14,284 nucleotides of DNA from Lentisphaeria bacterium (GTDB lineage Bacteria; Verrucomicrobiota; Lentisphaeria; Oligosphaerales; Oligosphaeraceae): NCBI GenBank assembly GCA_016287975.1, contig JAEEXV010000168.1, forward strand, positions 1 to 14,284. Reading direction: 5' to 3'. A program made the position numbers and the translations under genes. Shown here in pieces: positions 7,269-14,141 of the stretch (position 1 is its first letter; each line of letters starts with the position of its first letter). The notes beneath the pieces were generated by a model that saw only the letters and a program-made list of their open reading frames with translations, had not been told where the DNA came from and made no database searches.

Positions 7269-8228
7269 TCAAGTCCGCTGGGCGGCGCGCAGTTTGGCGC
7301 AGGCGGAACGGGGATTCGCGGCGAGTTCCCGCGGCGAGGCGGTCTGGGGCTTGCGGGTCAGGATCTCGAAGGTGACCTGCTTGTGGCAGGTGCAGGGGAA
7401 GCCAGGCGGGCAGATGCAGGAGAGCGCCGCATGCTGCAGGAATTGCTTGACCATGCGGTCCTCCAGCGAGTGGAACGAAATCACGACCAGCCGACCGCCT
7501 GGGGCCAGCAGCCGTTCGGCGGCCTGGAGCCCCGCCGAGAGTTCATCGAGCTCGTGGTTGACCGCGATGCGCAGCGCCTGGAAGACCCGCGTCGCGGGCG
7601 GCAGCCCGTGCTGGTGCGCGCGCCCGATGCGGCGTTCCAGCAGTTCCGCCAGTTCGCCTGTCCGCGCCCAGGGGCGCTGTCCGCGACGCGCGACAATCGC
7701 GCGCGACACCGGCCCCGCCAGGCGCTCTTCGCCGTATTCGCGGAAAATCCGCGCGAGCTCCTCGGCATCGAGCGTGTTCAGGAGGTCGGCCGCCGTCTGC
7801 GGCTGTGACGGATCCATCCGCATGTCCAGCGGCCCGTCGAAGCGAAAGGAGAAGCCGCGCTCTGGAGTGTCAATTTGCGGGGAGGAGACCCCCAGGTCCA
7901 GCAGGATGCCATCCACCTTGTTCCACCCCATGGACCTGGTGGCCTCCTCCATCCGCGAAAATGTCCCGCGCCACGCCTGGAAGCGGCCGCCGAAGACGGC
8001 CAGCCGCTCCGAACTCGCCGCCAGCGCCGAAGGATCCCGGTCGATCCCCAGCACCGACGCCGACGGCAGGCGCTCCAGCAGCCGCTGGCTGTCGCCGCCC
8101 CCGCCCAGCGTGCCGTCCACAAAACGTCGCCCGCCCCCGTCGCCGACCAGCCAGGAAACCGCCTCGTCCTGCAAGACCGGGCAATGCTTGAACTCGATTG
8201 TCCTGGTCTCTTCGTCCACCTGCGGCAT
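7269..8228 (-). CDS. rsmH: 16S rRNA (cytosine(1402)-N(4))-methyltransferase RsmH
   Basis: A 319-residue SAM-dependent methyltransferase (formerly MraW) that methylates N4 of C1402 in 16S rRNA in the ribosomal P site. Motifs in order: HCPVLQDEAV near 15-24, the SAM loop FVDGTLGGGGDS near 36-47, GIDRDPSAL near 61-69, the catalytic-region ILLDLGVSSPQID near 108-120, RGFSFRFDGPLDMRMD near 124-139, ATRVFQALRIAVNHEL near 212-226, VISFHSLEDRMVK near 249-261 and the C-terminal NPRSACAKLRAAQ. A Cys cluster (CICPPGFPCTC, 271-281) sits in the segment before the C-terminus, as in many RsmH proteins. Length is typical. The ATG is 4 bp after the mraZ stop with only a weak ribosome binding site, which suggests translational coupling to mraZ. 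Confidence 0.97.
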   Translation of the reverse strand: MPQVDEETRTIEFKHCPVLQDEAVSWLVGDGGGRRFVDGTLGGGGDSQRLLERLPSASVLGIDRDPSALAASSERLAVFGGRFQAWRGTFSRMEEATRSMGWNKVDGILLDLGVSSPQIDTPERGFSFRFDGPLDMRMDPSQPQTAADLLNTLDAEELARIFREYGEERLAGPVSRAIVARRGQRPWARTGELAELLERRIGRAHQHGLPPATRVFQALRIAVNHELDELSAGLQAAERLLAPGGRLVVISFHSLEDRMVKQFLQHAALSCICPPGFPCTCHKQVTFEILTRKPQTASPRELAANPRSACAKLRAAQRT

Positions 8229-8232
8229 CCGG

Positions 8233-8709
8233 CTATTTCGAAACGTTCTTGCTCAATGCGACAAACAGCGAGAAACTCGAGTCCTTCGGCGACGACTTCT
8301 CACCCACGCACGCGTATTGCGGCGACGTGATCGTCCCGTAGGCAAGCGCGCCTCGGAAGACCGCCTTGTCCGTGATTCCCGCAAAATCCAAAAGCTCCTT
8401 GTCGATGGCGAAGCGCCCCTGCTTGTCCAGCGTCACAGGCTGCGTCCGCGAGGCGATGTCCTCCATCCCCGCGATGTCCTCGCCGCTCGCAAAGGACACT
8501 TCGTCCAAATTGTCGAAGACCGCGTTCATCTTCTCTTCCGTCAGAACCATGATGCGATGGTCGCACCCCGGCAGCAGGTAGAACACCGTCTCCGCCGTGT
8601 CCGTCGGCAACCGCCAGATCTTCGGCATCGTGACGCGATGCTGCCCATCCACCACCGCCTGGATGGTGTTGGTGAATATCCGTCTGGATTTGATGCCGGT
8701 TTCAGCCAT
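8233..8709 (-). CDS. mraZ: transcriptional regulator MraZ
   Basis: A 158-residue MraZ, the DNA-binding autoregulator of division-cell wall operons, acting as a ring of AbrB-like domains. Two SpoVT/AbrB-type halves are visible: DGQHRVTMPKIWR at 21-33 and LDKQGRFAIDKELLDFAGI at 94-112, both with the D-x-x-x-R pattern of the family. The reading frame stays open upstream to a GTG at 8808, but I start at the ATG at 8709: that gives normal length, a usual MraZ N-terminus, and leaves the upstream Lys-rich stretch as non-coding leader carrying the operator-like repeats. The Shine-Dalgarno is weak. The last 20 or so residues (after about 137) extend slightly beyond a usual MraZ. It heads the mraZ-rsmH-ftsL-ftsI operon. 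Confidence 0.94.
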   Translation of the reverse strand: MAETGIKSRRIFTNTIQAVVDGQHRVTMPKIWRLPTDTAETVFYLLPGCDHRIMVLTEEKMNAVFDNLDEVSFASGEDIAGMEDIASRTQPVTLDKQGRFAIDKELLDFAGITDKAVFRGALAYGTITSPQYACVGEKSSPKDSSFSLFVALSKNVSK

Positions 8710-8733
8710 CGGTCCGCGTTTTCCGAGAAGCCC

Positions 8734-8773
8734 GCCCCTTTTTGACCCTTTTTCCCCCTTTCTTTGCCATTTT
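8734..8773 (-). promoter_or_regulatory. putative MraZ operator: four direct repeats with a 10-bp period
   Basis: On the minus strand, four consecutive 10-bp units read AAAATGGCAA, AGAAAGGGGG, AAAAAGGGTC and AAAAAGGGGC, ending 24 bp before the mraZ ATG. Each has an A-rich half and a G-run half in fixed phase. Known MraZ operators are direct repeats of a TGGGN or AAAGTG-type box once per helical turn in front of mraZ, so spacing, base content and position all agree. It also argues that translation begins at 8709 and not at the upstream GTG. Binding itself is inferred. Confidence 0.6.
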
Positions 8774-8779
8774 GCACCT

Positions 8780-8808
8780 AACTTAACCTTCCTTTTGAGT
8801 TTTGCCAC
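8780..8808 (-). promoter_or_regulatory. candidate mra promoter (weak match)
   Basis: GTGGCA at 8803-8808 (4 of 6 to the sigma70 -35 box) and TAAGTT at 8780-8785 (3 of 6 to -10) are separated by 17 bp. The predicted start of transcription would fall at about 8773, right at the first operator-like repeat, which is a sensible place for MraZ repression. The hexamers alone are poor, so this rests on spacing and context. Confidence 0.3.
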
Positions 8809-8820
8809 TCGCCATCTGCA

Positions 8821-8836
8821 TTTTTTTCAAAAAAAA
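8821..8836. other. A/T-tract palindrome upstream of the mra promoter region
   Basis: Seven T, one C, then eight A on the plus strand, an abrupt AT island in a GC-rich region. It lies about 13 bp upstream of the candidate -35 box, so it could act as a bent UP-like element. A bidirectional terminator role is less likely because there is no GC stem. Confidence 0.4.
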
Positions 8837-8871
8837 CGCCCGTCCATGTGCGCTGCGATCAGCCCCCCCGC

Positions 8872-8895
8872 CCCCCGATGAGTGCGGAACGGGGG
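8872..8895. repeat. 24-bp direct repeat, copy 1, with internal inverted ends
   Basis: Consensus CCCCCG-ATGAGTGCGGA-R-CGGGGG (this copy has A at the variable base). The CCCCCG/CGGGGG ends can pair as a 6-bp stem with a 12-base loop. The second copy lies 62 bp downstream with one base changed. Confidence 0.7.
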
Positions 8896-8933
8896 AGCGG
8901 CGGGGATCTTCCGCCGCATCCCCCTCAACCCCG

Positions 8934-8957
8934 CCCCCGATGAGTGCGGAGCGGGGG
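8934..8957. repeat. 24-bp direct repeat, copy 2, with internal inverted ends
   Basis: Same 24-bp unit as at 8872-8895 with G at the variable base; the ends can pair in the same 6-bp stem. It sits 3 bp before the hairpin at 8961-8989. Confidence 0.7.
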
Positions 8958-8960
8958 GTG

Positions 8961-8989
8961 CGGGGGGCGGAGCGCAGCGAAGCCCCCCG
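8961..8989. other. strong GC hairpin in the divergent intergenic region
   Basis: CGGGGGGC at 8961-8968 pairs perfectly with GCCCCCCG at 8982-8989 around a 13-base loop (GGAGCGCAGCGAA). There is no T run on either side, so it is not a classical intrinsic terminator. It may be part of a mobile or dispersed intergenic repeat together with the two 24-bp units just before it. Confidence 0.55.
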
Positions 8990-9192
8990 TCGTTTGCATG
9001 GCTGGAAGAAGGCACCAGCCCGCACCCGTGCCCCGCCCCGCAACGCCCACCCACCCGTGAAGCGCCCCGCTCATTCCCCGCCCCCGCGAGAAAAACACGT
9101 CAATCGTCCCCTGCGTCCGAATCGGGGCGATACATTAAGGAGGTTACTGTTTTCCTCTCCTGCAATCCCCTATCAGCCCCTTTCAGCACCCA

Positions 9193-11577
9193 ATGCACCG
9201 TTTGACGCACACCGCCCTCGCCGTTTTGCTGTTTTTGTCCACCGCGCTCCTCGTGGCCGCGCCCCAGGCCAAAGTCGGCCCCATCCAGACTTCCACGGAC
9301 TTCTCGCGGTTCCAGCCCCGCATCCTCGGCACTGGCGGCGCCTATTTCCTCGTCCCCAAAGGGCGCTTCACCCTCACCTTCCAGAAGATGGACATGCGCA
9401 AGGGCGTCGCGCAGACCGTCCGCATCACCCTCTTCGACCCCGCCCGCAACGTGCTTGCGGACGTCTGGCTCCCCGGCACTGGCAAGCCTGGACAGTTCCA
9501 GCAGGTCGACCTCGCCTGCGAAGTCGCCCATCCAGGCGTCTACGGCTTCATGATCTCCGCCCCCGACGACCGCTACGGGCAGAACTTCCGCTGGGGCTTC
9601 CAGACCAACTGCGCGAAGTTCCTCGTCGAGACCTCGCGAGGGCACCGCGACGCACGCCACCAGGAGACCGTCGGCGTCGCCACCCCCGAAATCCCCGGCG
9701 ACATCTTCTTCTATCCCCCTAAGCAGGCCTTCGGCCTCGAACTCGGCGCCCTGCCCCGCAAGACGCCCCCGCCGACCCTGCTGGACGACCAGGGCAAGAC
9801 CGTCGCCGCTTTCAAGCTTGAAAAGGACAAGCCCGCCACCTGCCATGTCCCCGCCTCCCCCGCGCGCCGCGCCCCCTGGGCCGTGCATTTCCCGAAGATG
9901 CAGGCCGTCGTCTCGGGCGACCACTTCAGCCGCTGGGATGCCGATTCGCTCTTCCCCAACTCCGTGCTCTGGACATGGAAGCGCAGCGCCTGGTTCGACT
10001 ACCACACCAACCGCCATCTCCTCTTCCCCCACAATTTCCAGCGCAACATCCCCGCGGGCCAGAAGGCCGAGGCCGTCTTCCTCATGAAGAACCCGGGCGA
10101 CCAGCCCAAGACCGTCAAACTCGCCCTGGAGTTCGCCCCAGGAGACCAGCCCTTCGCCACCCTCCCCCGCACCAGCGTCACCCTCCCGCCCCGCTGCAAG
10201 GGGCATCGGCTCGCCGTCACCCTCGTCTCCAAGCGCGATGCGACCTGCCGCCTGCGCGCCACCGCCGACGGCTTCACGACCTACTCCACCATCACCGTCC
10301 ACCAGGCCCCCGAGGACCGCGACTACCGCCTGAAACTGCCCGTCGCCCTCACCCCCTACCGCCACGAGAACCAGTTCGCCGCCTACGCGCCAGACTATCC
10401 CGTCGACGGGCAGCCCTACTTCGACCTCGAGAACCGCCCCTTCATCCTCGGCGGCAACACCGTGTTCTCCCTGCATGACGGCAAGTGGATCCGCGCCGTC
10501 TTCGACCTCCCAGGCGACAAGAAGCCCGCGATCTCCTTCGCCATCTCCAAGATCGCCTTCGACAAGGACAACTGGGCCTACACCATCGTCAACTACCGCA
10601 ACAAAAAGCACCTGGCCTACTCCAGCGACCGCGGCCGCACCTTCCGCCTCGCAATCCTCCCCGTCCAGGGCAGCGGCGACATCGAGGTCTTCACGGGCCA
10701 CAACCTGCCGCCTGGCCCGCCCCCCGTCACCATCTTCCAGCTCACCGAAAGCGGCGCGGACGTCTGGGCCACCCGCTGGCGCCGCATCAGCACCATGTCC
10801 CTCGCCATCCCCGAGAAACGCGACGGCGCCATCCGCTTCGGCAAAACCCTGACCGTCTCCAAAAACAGCTTCGCCCCCGCCCTCCATTCGGGCTGCCCCT
10901 GCACCATCGCCTCCTTCCAGGGCAAGACCCACCTGATCTGGGGCGAGGCAACCGACCCCGCCGACAAGAGCATCCCAGGCGTCCCCACCTACGTCGCCAC
11001 CTACGACCACGCCACGGGGACCCTCTCCAGGCCCGTCCTCGTCGGCCACGGCGCCCCCGCCAACGACATCCACAACACCCCCTGCCTCACCATCGACGGA
11101 CAGGGCTACCTCCACGCCCTTGTCGGCACCCACGGCGCCACCTTCCAGTACGCCCGCTCCCTAAAGCCCAACACCACCCAGGGCGGCTGGACCCGCGCCG
11201 CCCCCGTCGGGAACAAGCTCTCCCAGACCTACATCGGAATGGTCTGCGACCAGGACAATCTCATCCACACCGCTTTCCGACTCTGGAACGGACGCCATCC
11301 GCTCTTCCAGAAGCGCGTCGTCGGCACCCTCTCCCGCCAGACCAAGCCCGCCGCCGCCGACCAGTGGCCCAGCCCCGCCGTCTTCCTCTACGCGCCCTTC
11401 ACCGACTACAGCGTCTTCTACCACCGCCTCACCATCGACCGCAAGGGCGCCCTCTACCTCTCCTACACCTACTGGTCCACCTACTGGTTCTACCGCAGCG
11501 AGAACCCCGCCGGCCGCGCCCTCGCCAGGTCTGCGGACGGAGGCAGGACCTGGTCCCTCGTCTCCAAGTTCGAGTAG
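9193..11577 (+). CDS. secreted BNR/Asp-box beta-propeller protein (BNR_4-like), paralog 1
   Basis: A 794-residue exported protein. Residues 1-23 are a signal peptide (hydrophobic LALVLLFLS-type core, cleavage near VAA). Residues about 30-230 look like beta-sandwich modules with conserved GFMISAPDDRYGQNFRWGF (119-137) and VETSRGHRDARHQE (145-158). Residues 285-370 resemble an Ig-like/CARDB-type segment (NPGDQPKTVKLALEF). The C-terminal part, about 385-794, is a beta-propeller with two canonical Asp-boxes (S477-SDRGRTF484 and S780-ADGGRTW787) and the block DIHNTPCLTI...HALVGTHGATFQYARS (625-656), which resembles the HN-P and GxHG-Y-RS motifs of BNR_4 proteins. That fold includes sialidase-like proteins and some ulvan lyases, so a secreted polysaccharide-active role is plausible; I cannot name substrate or catalytic residues. 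The ATG at 9193 is the first start codon after an in-frame TAA at 9136; it lacks its own Shine-Dalgarno. Confidence 0.88.
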   Translation: MHRLTHTALAVLLFLSTALLVAAPQAKVGPIQTSTDFSRFQPRILGTGGAYFLVPKGRFTLTFQKMDMRKGVAQTVRITLFDPARNVLADVWLPGTGKPGQFQQVDLACEVAHPGVYGFMISAPDDRYGQNFRWGFQTNCAKFLVETSRGHRDARHQETVGVATPEIPGDIFFYPPKQAFGLELGALPRKTPPPTLLDDQGKTVAAFKLEKDKPATCHVPASPARRAPWAVHFPKMQAVVSGDHFSRWDADSLFPNSVLWTWKRSAWFDYHTNRHLLFPHNFQRNIPAGQKAEAVFLMKNPGDQPKTVKLALEFAPGDQPFATLPRTSVTLPPRCKGHRLAVTLVSKRDATCRLRATADGFTTYSTITVHQAPEDRDYRLKLPVALTPYRHENQFAAYAPDYPVDGQPYFDLENRPFILGGNTVFSLHDGKWIRAVFDLPGDKKPAISFAISKIAFDKDNWAYTIVNYRNKKHLAYSSDRGRTFRLAILPVQGSGDIEVFTGHNLPPGPPPVTIFQLTESGADVWATRWRRISTMSLAIPEKRDGAIRFGKTLTVSKNSFAPALHSGCPCTIASFQGKTHLIWGEATDPADKSIPGVPTYVATYDHATGTLSRPVLVGHGAPANDIHNTPCLTIDGQGYLHALVGTHGATFQYARSLKPNTTQGGWTRAAPVGNKLSQTYIGMVCDQDNLIHTAFRLWNGRHPLFQKRVVGTLSRQTKPAAADQWPSPAVFLYAPFTDYSVFYHRLTIDRKGALYLSYTYWSTYWFYRSENPAGRALARSADGGRTWSLVSKFE

Positions 11578-11592
11578 TCCCCGACGCCGCGT

Positions 11593-14010
11593 ATGTCCGA
11601 CCTTCTGCGGAAAATCTTCACCTCGACCGCCGCCCTCCTGAGCCTCCTCCTCATGGCAGCACCCTCCCCAAAAGCCAAGGTCGCACCAATCCAGACCGCG
11701 ACCGACTTCACCGCATTCCATCCCCGCATCGGCGGCACGGGCGGGGTCTACTTCCTCGCACGGAAAGGCGCCTTCCGCCTCACCTTCATGAAGGCGGATG
11801 TGCGCCCTGGCGTTCTCCAGCCAGTGCGCATCCTCCTCTTCACCCCCGCCCGCGAGATCCTCGCCGACCTCTGGATCCCAGGCGACGGCAACCCCGCGCA
11901 ATACCAGCGCGTCGACCTCTCCTTCCAGGTCAACGCCCCTGGCGTCTACGGCCTCATGATCACCGCCCCCGAAGACCGCTACGGCGAAAACTTCCGCTGG
12001 GGCTTCGCCACCAACTGCAGAAAATTCCTCGTCGAGACCTCGCGCGGACACCGCGACGTCCGCCACCAGGAACCCCTCGTTGTCAACGACCCCGAAATCC
12101 GCGGCGACATCTGCTTCCATCCCCCGAAACAGGCCTTCGACCTCGTGGTCACCGAACTCGACGGCAAATGCGCCGCGCCGACGCTCTGGAACGACCGCGA
12201 CGACCTCGTCGCCACCTTCCAGGTGCGCAAGGGCAAGCCCGCCACCTGCCACGTCCCCGCCGACGCCGCGCGCACCGCGCCCTGGACCATCCATCTCCCG
12301 AGAATGCAGGCGCAGATCGAGGGCGACCACCTCACCCGCTGGAACCAAGCCTCCCCCCTGCCCAACGGCGTCCTCTGGACCTACCGCCATTCGGCCTGGT
12401 TCGACTATGTCTCCAACCGCCATCTGCTGCTCCCCTACCGCGTCCGACGCAACATCATCCCTGGCGAGACCGCCCAGGTCGCCTTCGTGATGCAAAACCA
12501 CGGCGACCAGCCCAAGACCGTCAAGCTCGTCCTCGAATACGACCGCGGCGTCAAGCCCTTCGCCAAACTCCCCGCCGACGAGGTCACCCTGCCGCCGCAC
12601 TGCCCAGGAAAGCCGCTCATCGTCACCTGCTCCTCCGTCCAGAAGACCTCCACCTGCCGACTGCGCGTGACCGACGGCGACTTCACCACCTACTCCGCCA
12701 TCACCGTCGGGCGCGGCCCCGCCGACGCCGACTATTCTCTCGAAACTCCCTTCGCCCTCAAGCCATACGACCACGAAGCCCACTTCGCCGCCTACGCCCC
12801 CGACTATCCCGTCGGGCAGCAGCCCTATTTCGACCTCGACAACACCCCCTTCGTCATGGATTCCGCCATCCGCTCCCTCCACGACGGCAAGTGGGTCGCG
12901 GGAAAGTTCCTCGTCGCGGACGCCAGCCACCCCGCATTCCAGCTGGACGGCAAGTCAAGCCTCCCCAAAATCGCCTTCGACAAGGACAACTGGGCCTACG
13001 CCATCGTCTCCTGCCGCGACAAGAAGCACCTGGCCTACTCCGACGACCGCGGCCGCACCTTCCGCCTCGCCGAACTCCCCGTCCAGGGCAGTTGCGACAT
13101 CGAGGTGTTCACGGGCCACAACCTGCCGCCAGGCCCCCCGCCCATCGTCGTCCACCAGCCCCAGGACACCGGCCCGCGCACCTGGGAGACCCGCTGGCGC
13201 CACGTGAACCACGCCTATCTGCTCATCCCCGAAAAGGACGGCGGGGCCATCCGCTTCCGCGAGCCCATCCGCGTCACCGACTGCTCCATCGGCCTCTCGT
13301 TCCATTCGGGCTGCCCCTCCACCATCGCCTCCTTCCAGGGCAGGACCCACCTCATCTGGGGCGAGGCCACCGATCCCGCCGACAAGAGCATCCCAGGCGT
13401 CCCCACCTACGTCGCCACCTACGACCACGCCACGGGCGCCCTCTCCAAGCCCGCCTTGATCGGACACGGCGCCCCCGCCAACGACATCCACAACACCCCC
13501 TGCCTCACCATCGACCGCAACGGCTTCCTCCACGCCCTCGTCGGCACCCACGGCGCCACCTTCCAGTATGCGCGCTCCCTCCAGCCCAACAGCGCCGTGG
13601 ACGGATGGACGCCCGCCGCCCCCGTCGGCGACCAGATCCGCCAGACCTACATCGGCCTGGTCTGCGACCAGGACAATCTCCTCCATACCGTCTTCCGCCT
13701 CGGCGGCAAAGGCGCAGAGCACCCTGGACTCCCGCCCGACCAGCCTGGGCATTTCACGCAGCTGGCCCGACAGCGCAAGGCCGCAGGCGACAGCCAGTGG
13801 CCCAAGCCAGAAATCCTCCTCTACCCCCCGTTCGCCGACTACAGCGTCTTCTACCACCGCCTCACCATCGACCGCAAGGGCGCCCTCTACCTCTCCTACT
13901 CCTACTGGTCGACCTACTGGTTCTACCGCAACGACGGCATCTCCTCCCGCGCCCTCCTCAAATCCACCGACGACGGCCAGTCCTGGGCCTACGTCGCGGG
14001 ATTCGACTGA
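11593..14010 (+). CDS. secreted BNR/Asp-box beta-propeller protein (BNR_4-like), paralog 2
   Basis: An 805-residue protein with the same architecture as its upstream neighbour and high identity along the whole length. It has a signal peptide (STAALLSLLLMAA, cleavage near 23), beta modules with RYGENFRWGF (129-138) and VETSRGHRDVRHQE (147-160), an Ig-like segment (NHGDQPKTVKLVLEY, 302-316) and a C-terminal propeller with Asp-boxes at 483-490 (SDDRGRTF) and 791-798 (STDDGQSW). The block HGAPANDIHNTPCLTI (625-640) and GTHGATFQYARSL (651-663) is identical to paralog 1. It differs most in the loop at about 425-455 and in a longer, Pro/Gln-rich loop at about 703-735. It begins 15 bp after paralog 1 with no Shine-Dalgarno, so it is probably co-transcribed and reached by re-initiation. 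As with paralog 1 the substrate is unknown; candidates are sulfated or uronic-acid polysaccharides, by family analogy only. Confidence 0.88.
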   Translation: MSDLLRKIFTSTAALLSLLLMAAPSPKAKVAPIQTATDFTAFHPRIGGTGGVYFLARKGAFRLTFMKADVRPGVLQPVRILLFTPAREILADLWIPGDGNPAQYQRVDLSFQVNAPGVYGLMITAPEDRYGENFRWGFATNCRKFLVETSRGHRDVRHQEPLVVNDPEIRGDICFHPPKQAFDLVVTELDGKCAAPTLWNDRDDLVATFQVRKGKPATCHVPADAARTAPWTIHLPRMQAQIEGDHLTRWNQASPLPNGVLWTYRHSAWFDYVSNRHLLLPYRVRRNIIPGETAQVAFVMQNHGDQPKTVKLVLEYDRGVKPFAKLPADEVTLPPHCPGKPLIVTCSSVQKTSTCRLRVTDGDFTTYSAITVGRGPADADYSLETPFALKPYDHEAHFAAYAPDYPVGQQPYFDLDNTPFVMDSAIRSLHDGKWVAGKFLVADASHPAFQLDGKSSLPKIAFDKDNWAYAIVSCRDKKHLAYSDDRGRTFRLAELPVQGSCDIEVFTGHNLPPGPPPIVVHQPQDTGPRTWETRWRHVNHAYLLIPEKDGGAIRFREPIRVTDCSIGLSFHSGCPSTIASFQGRTHLIWGEATDPADKSIPGVPTYVATYDHATGALSKPALIGHGAPANDIHNTPCLTIDRNGFLHALVGTHGATFQYARSLQPNSAVDGWTPAAPVGDQIRQTYIGLVCDQDNLLHTVFRLGGKGAEHPGLPPDQPGHFTQLARQRKAAGDSQWPKPEILLYPPFADYSVFYHRLTIDRKGALYLSYSYWSTYWFYRNDGISSRALLKSTDDGQSWAYVAGFD

Positions 14011-14094
14011 TTCCCACATCGCATCTTCCTAAACTCCAAAATACTTTTCCATCCACAAGACCGATTCCAGGAGTGCCACGGCAAAAATCCGCAC

Positions 14095-14111
14095 TGCGCG
14101 GCCACCGCGCA
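14095..14111. other. short perfect hairpin downstream of the propeller genes
   Basis: TGCGCGG at 14095-14101 pairs with CCGCGCA at 14105-14111 around a CCA loop. On the plus strand no T run follows. On the minus strand a run of five T begins about eight bases after it, so it might weakly terminate a transcript entering from the right. The rest of 14011-14141 holds no gene I can support. Confidence 0.4.
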
Positions 14112-14141
14112 ACTGGTATAGTAAACACGTTCTTCCCCATG

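Larger units (their letters stand above)
8837..9192. other. GC-rich intergenic region between the divergent operons, no gene seen
   Basis: Non-coding, with G/C homopolymer-like runs and the repeats listed separately (8872-8895, 8934-8957, 8961-8989). I see no ORF with a ribosome binding site and plausible composition, and no tRNA or riboswitch fold I recognise. No good sigma70 promoter for the plus-strand genes is visible; TACATT at 9131-9136 is the best -10-like hexamer but has no -35 partner. A perfect TAAGGAGGT stands at 9136-9144, too far from the next ATG to serve it. Confidence 0.5.

Noticed and set aside
7201..8745. Open frame of 514 codons on the plus strand opposite rsmH and mraZ
   Set aside because: Ser/Arg-rich antisense shadow of two certain genes.
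8961..8989. Rho-independent terminator
   Set aside because: The stem is strong but no T run follows on either strand, and neither flanking gene ends here: both operons start from this region.
8802..9722. Plus-strand open frame of 306 codons through the intergenic region into propeller gene 1
   Set aside because: Runs through G/C homopolymer repeats, is Arg/Pro-rich and is out of frame with the clear signal peptide at 9193.
9100..11133. Open frame of 677 codons on the minus strand, opposite propeller gene 1
   Set aside because: It is Gly/Val/Asp/Glu-rich with no family motifs and arises because the real gene uses C-ending codons, leaving the antisense frame without stops. The plus-strand product has a signal peptide and Asp-boxes.
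11161..14019. Open frames of 589 and 354 codons on the minus strand, opposite propeller gene 2
   Set aside because: Same GC3 shadow effect and the same low-complexity Gly/Val/Glu composition as the frame opposite gene 1.
14112..14130. Promoter at TATAGT (about 14117-14122) before the 33-bp array
   Set aside because: Good -10-like hexamer but no -35 match at 15-19 bp upstream, where the GC hairpin lies.
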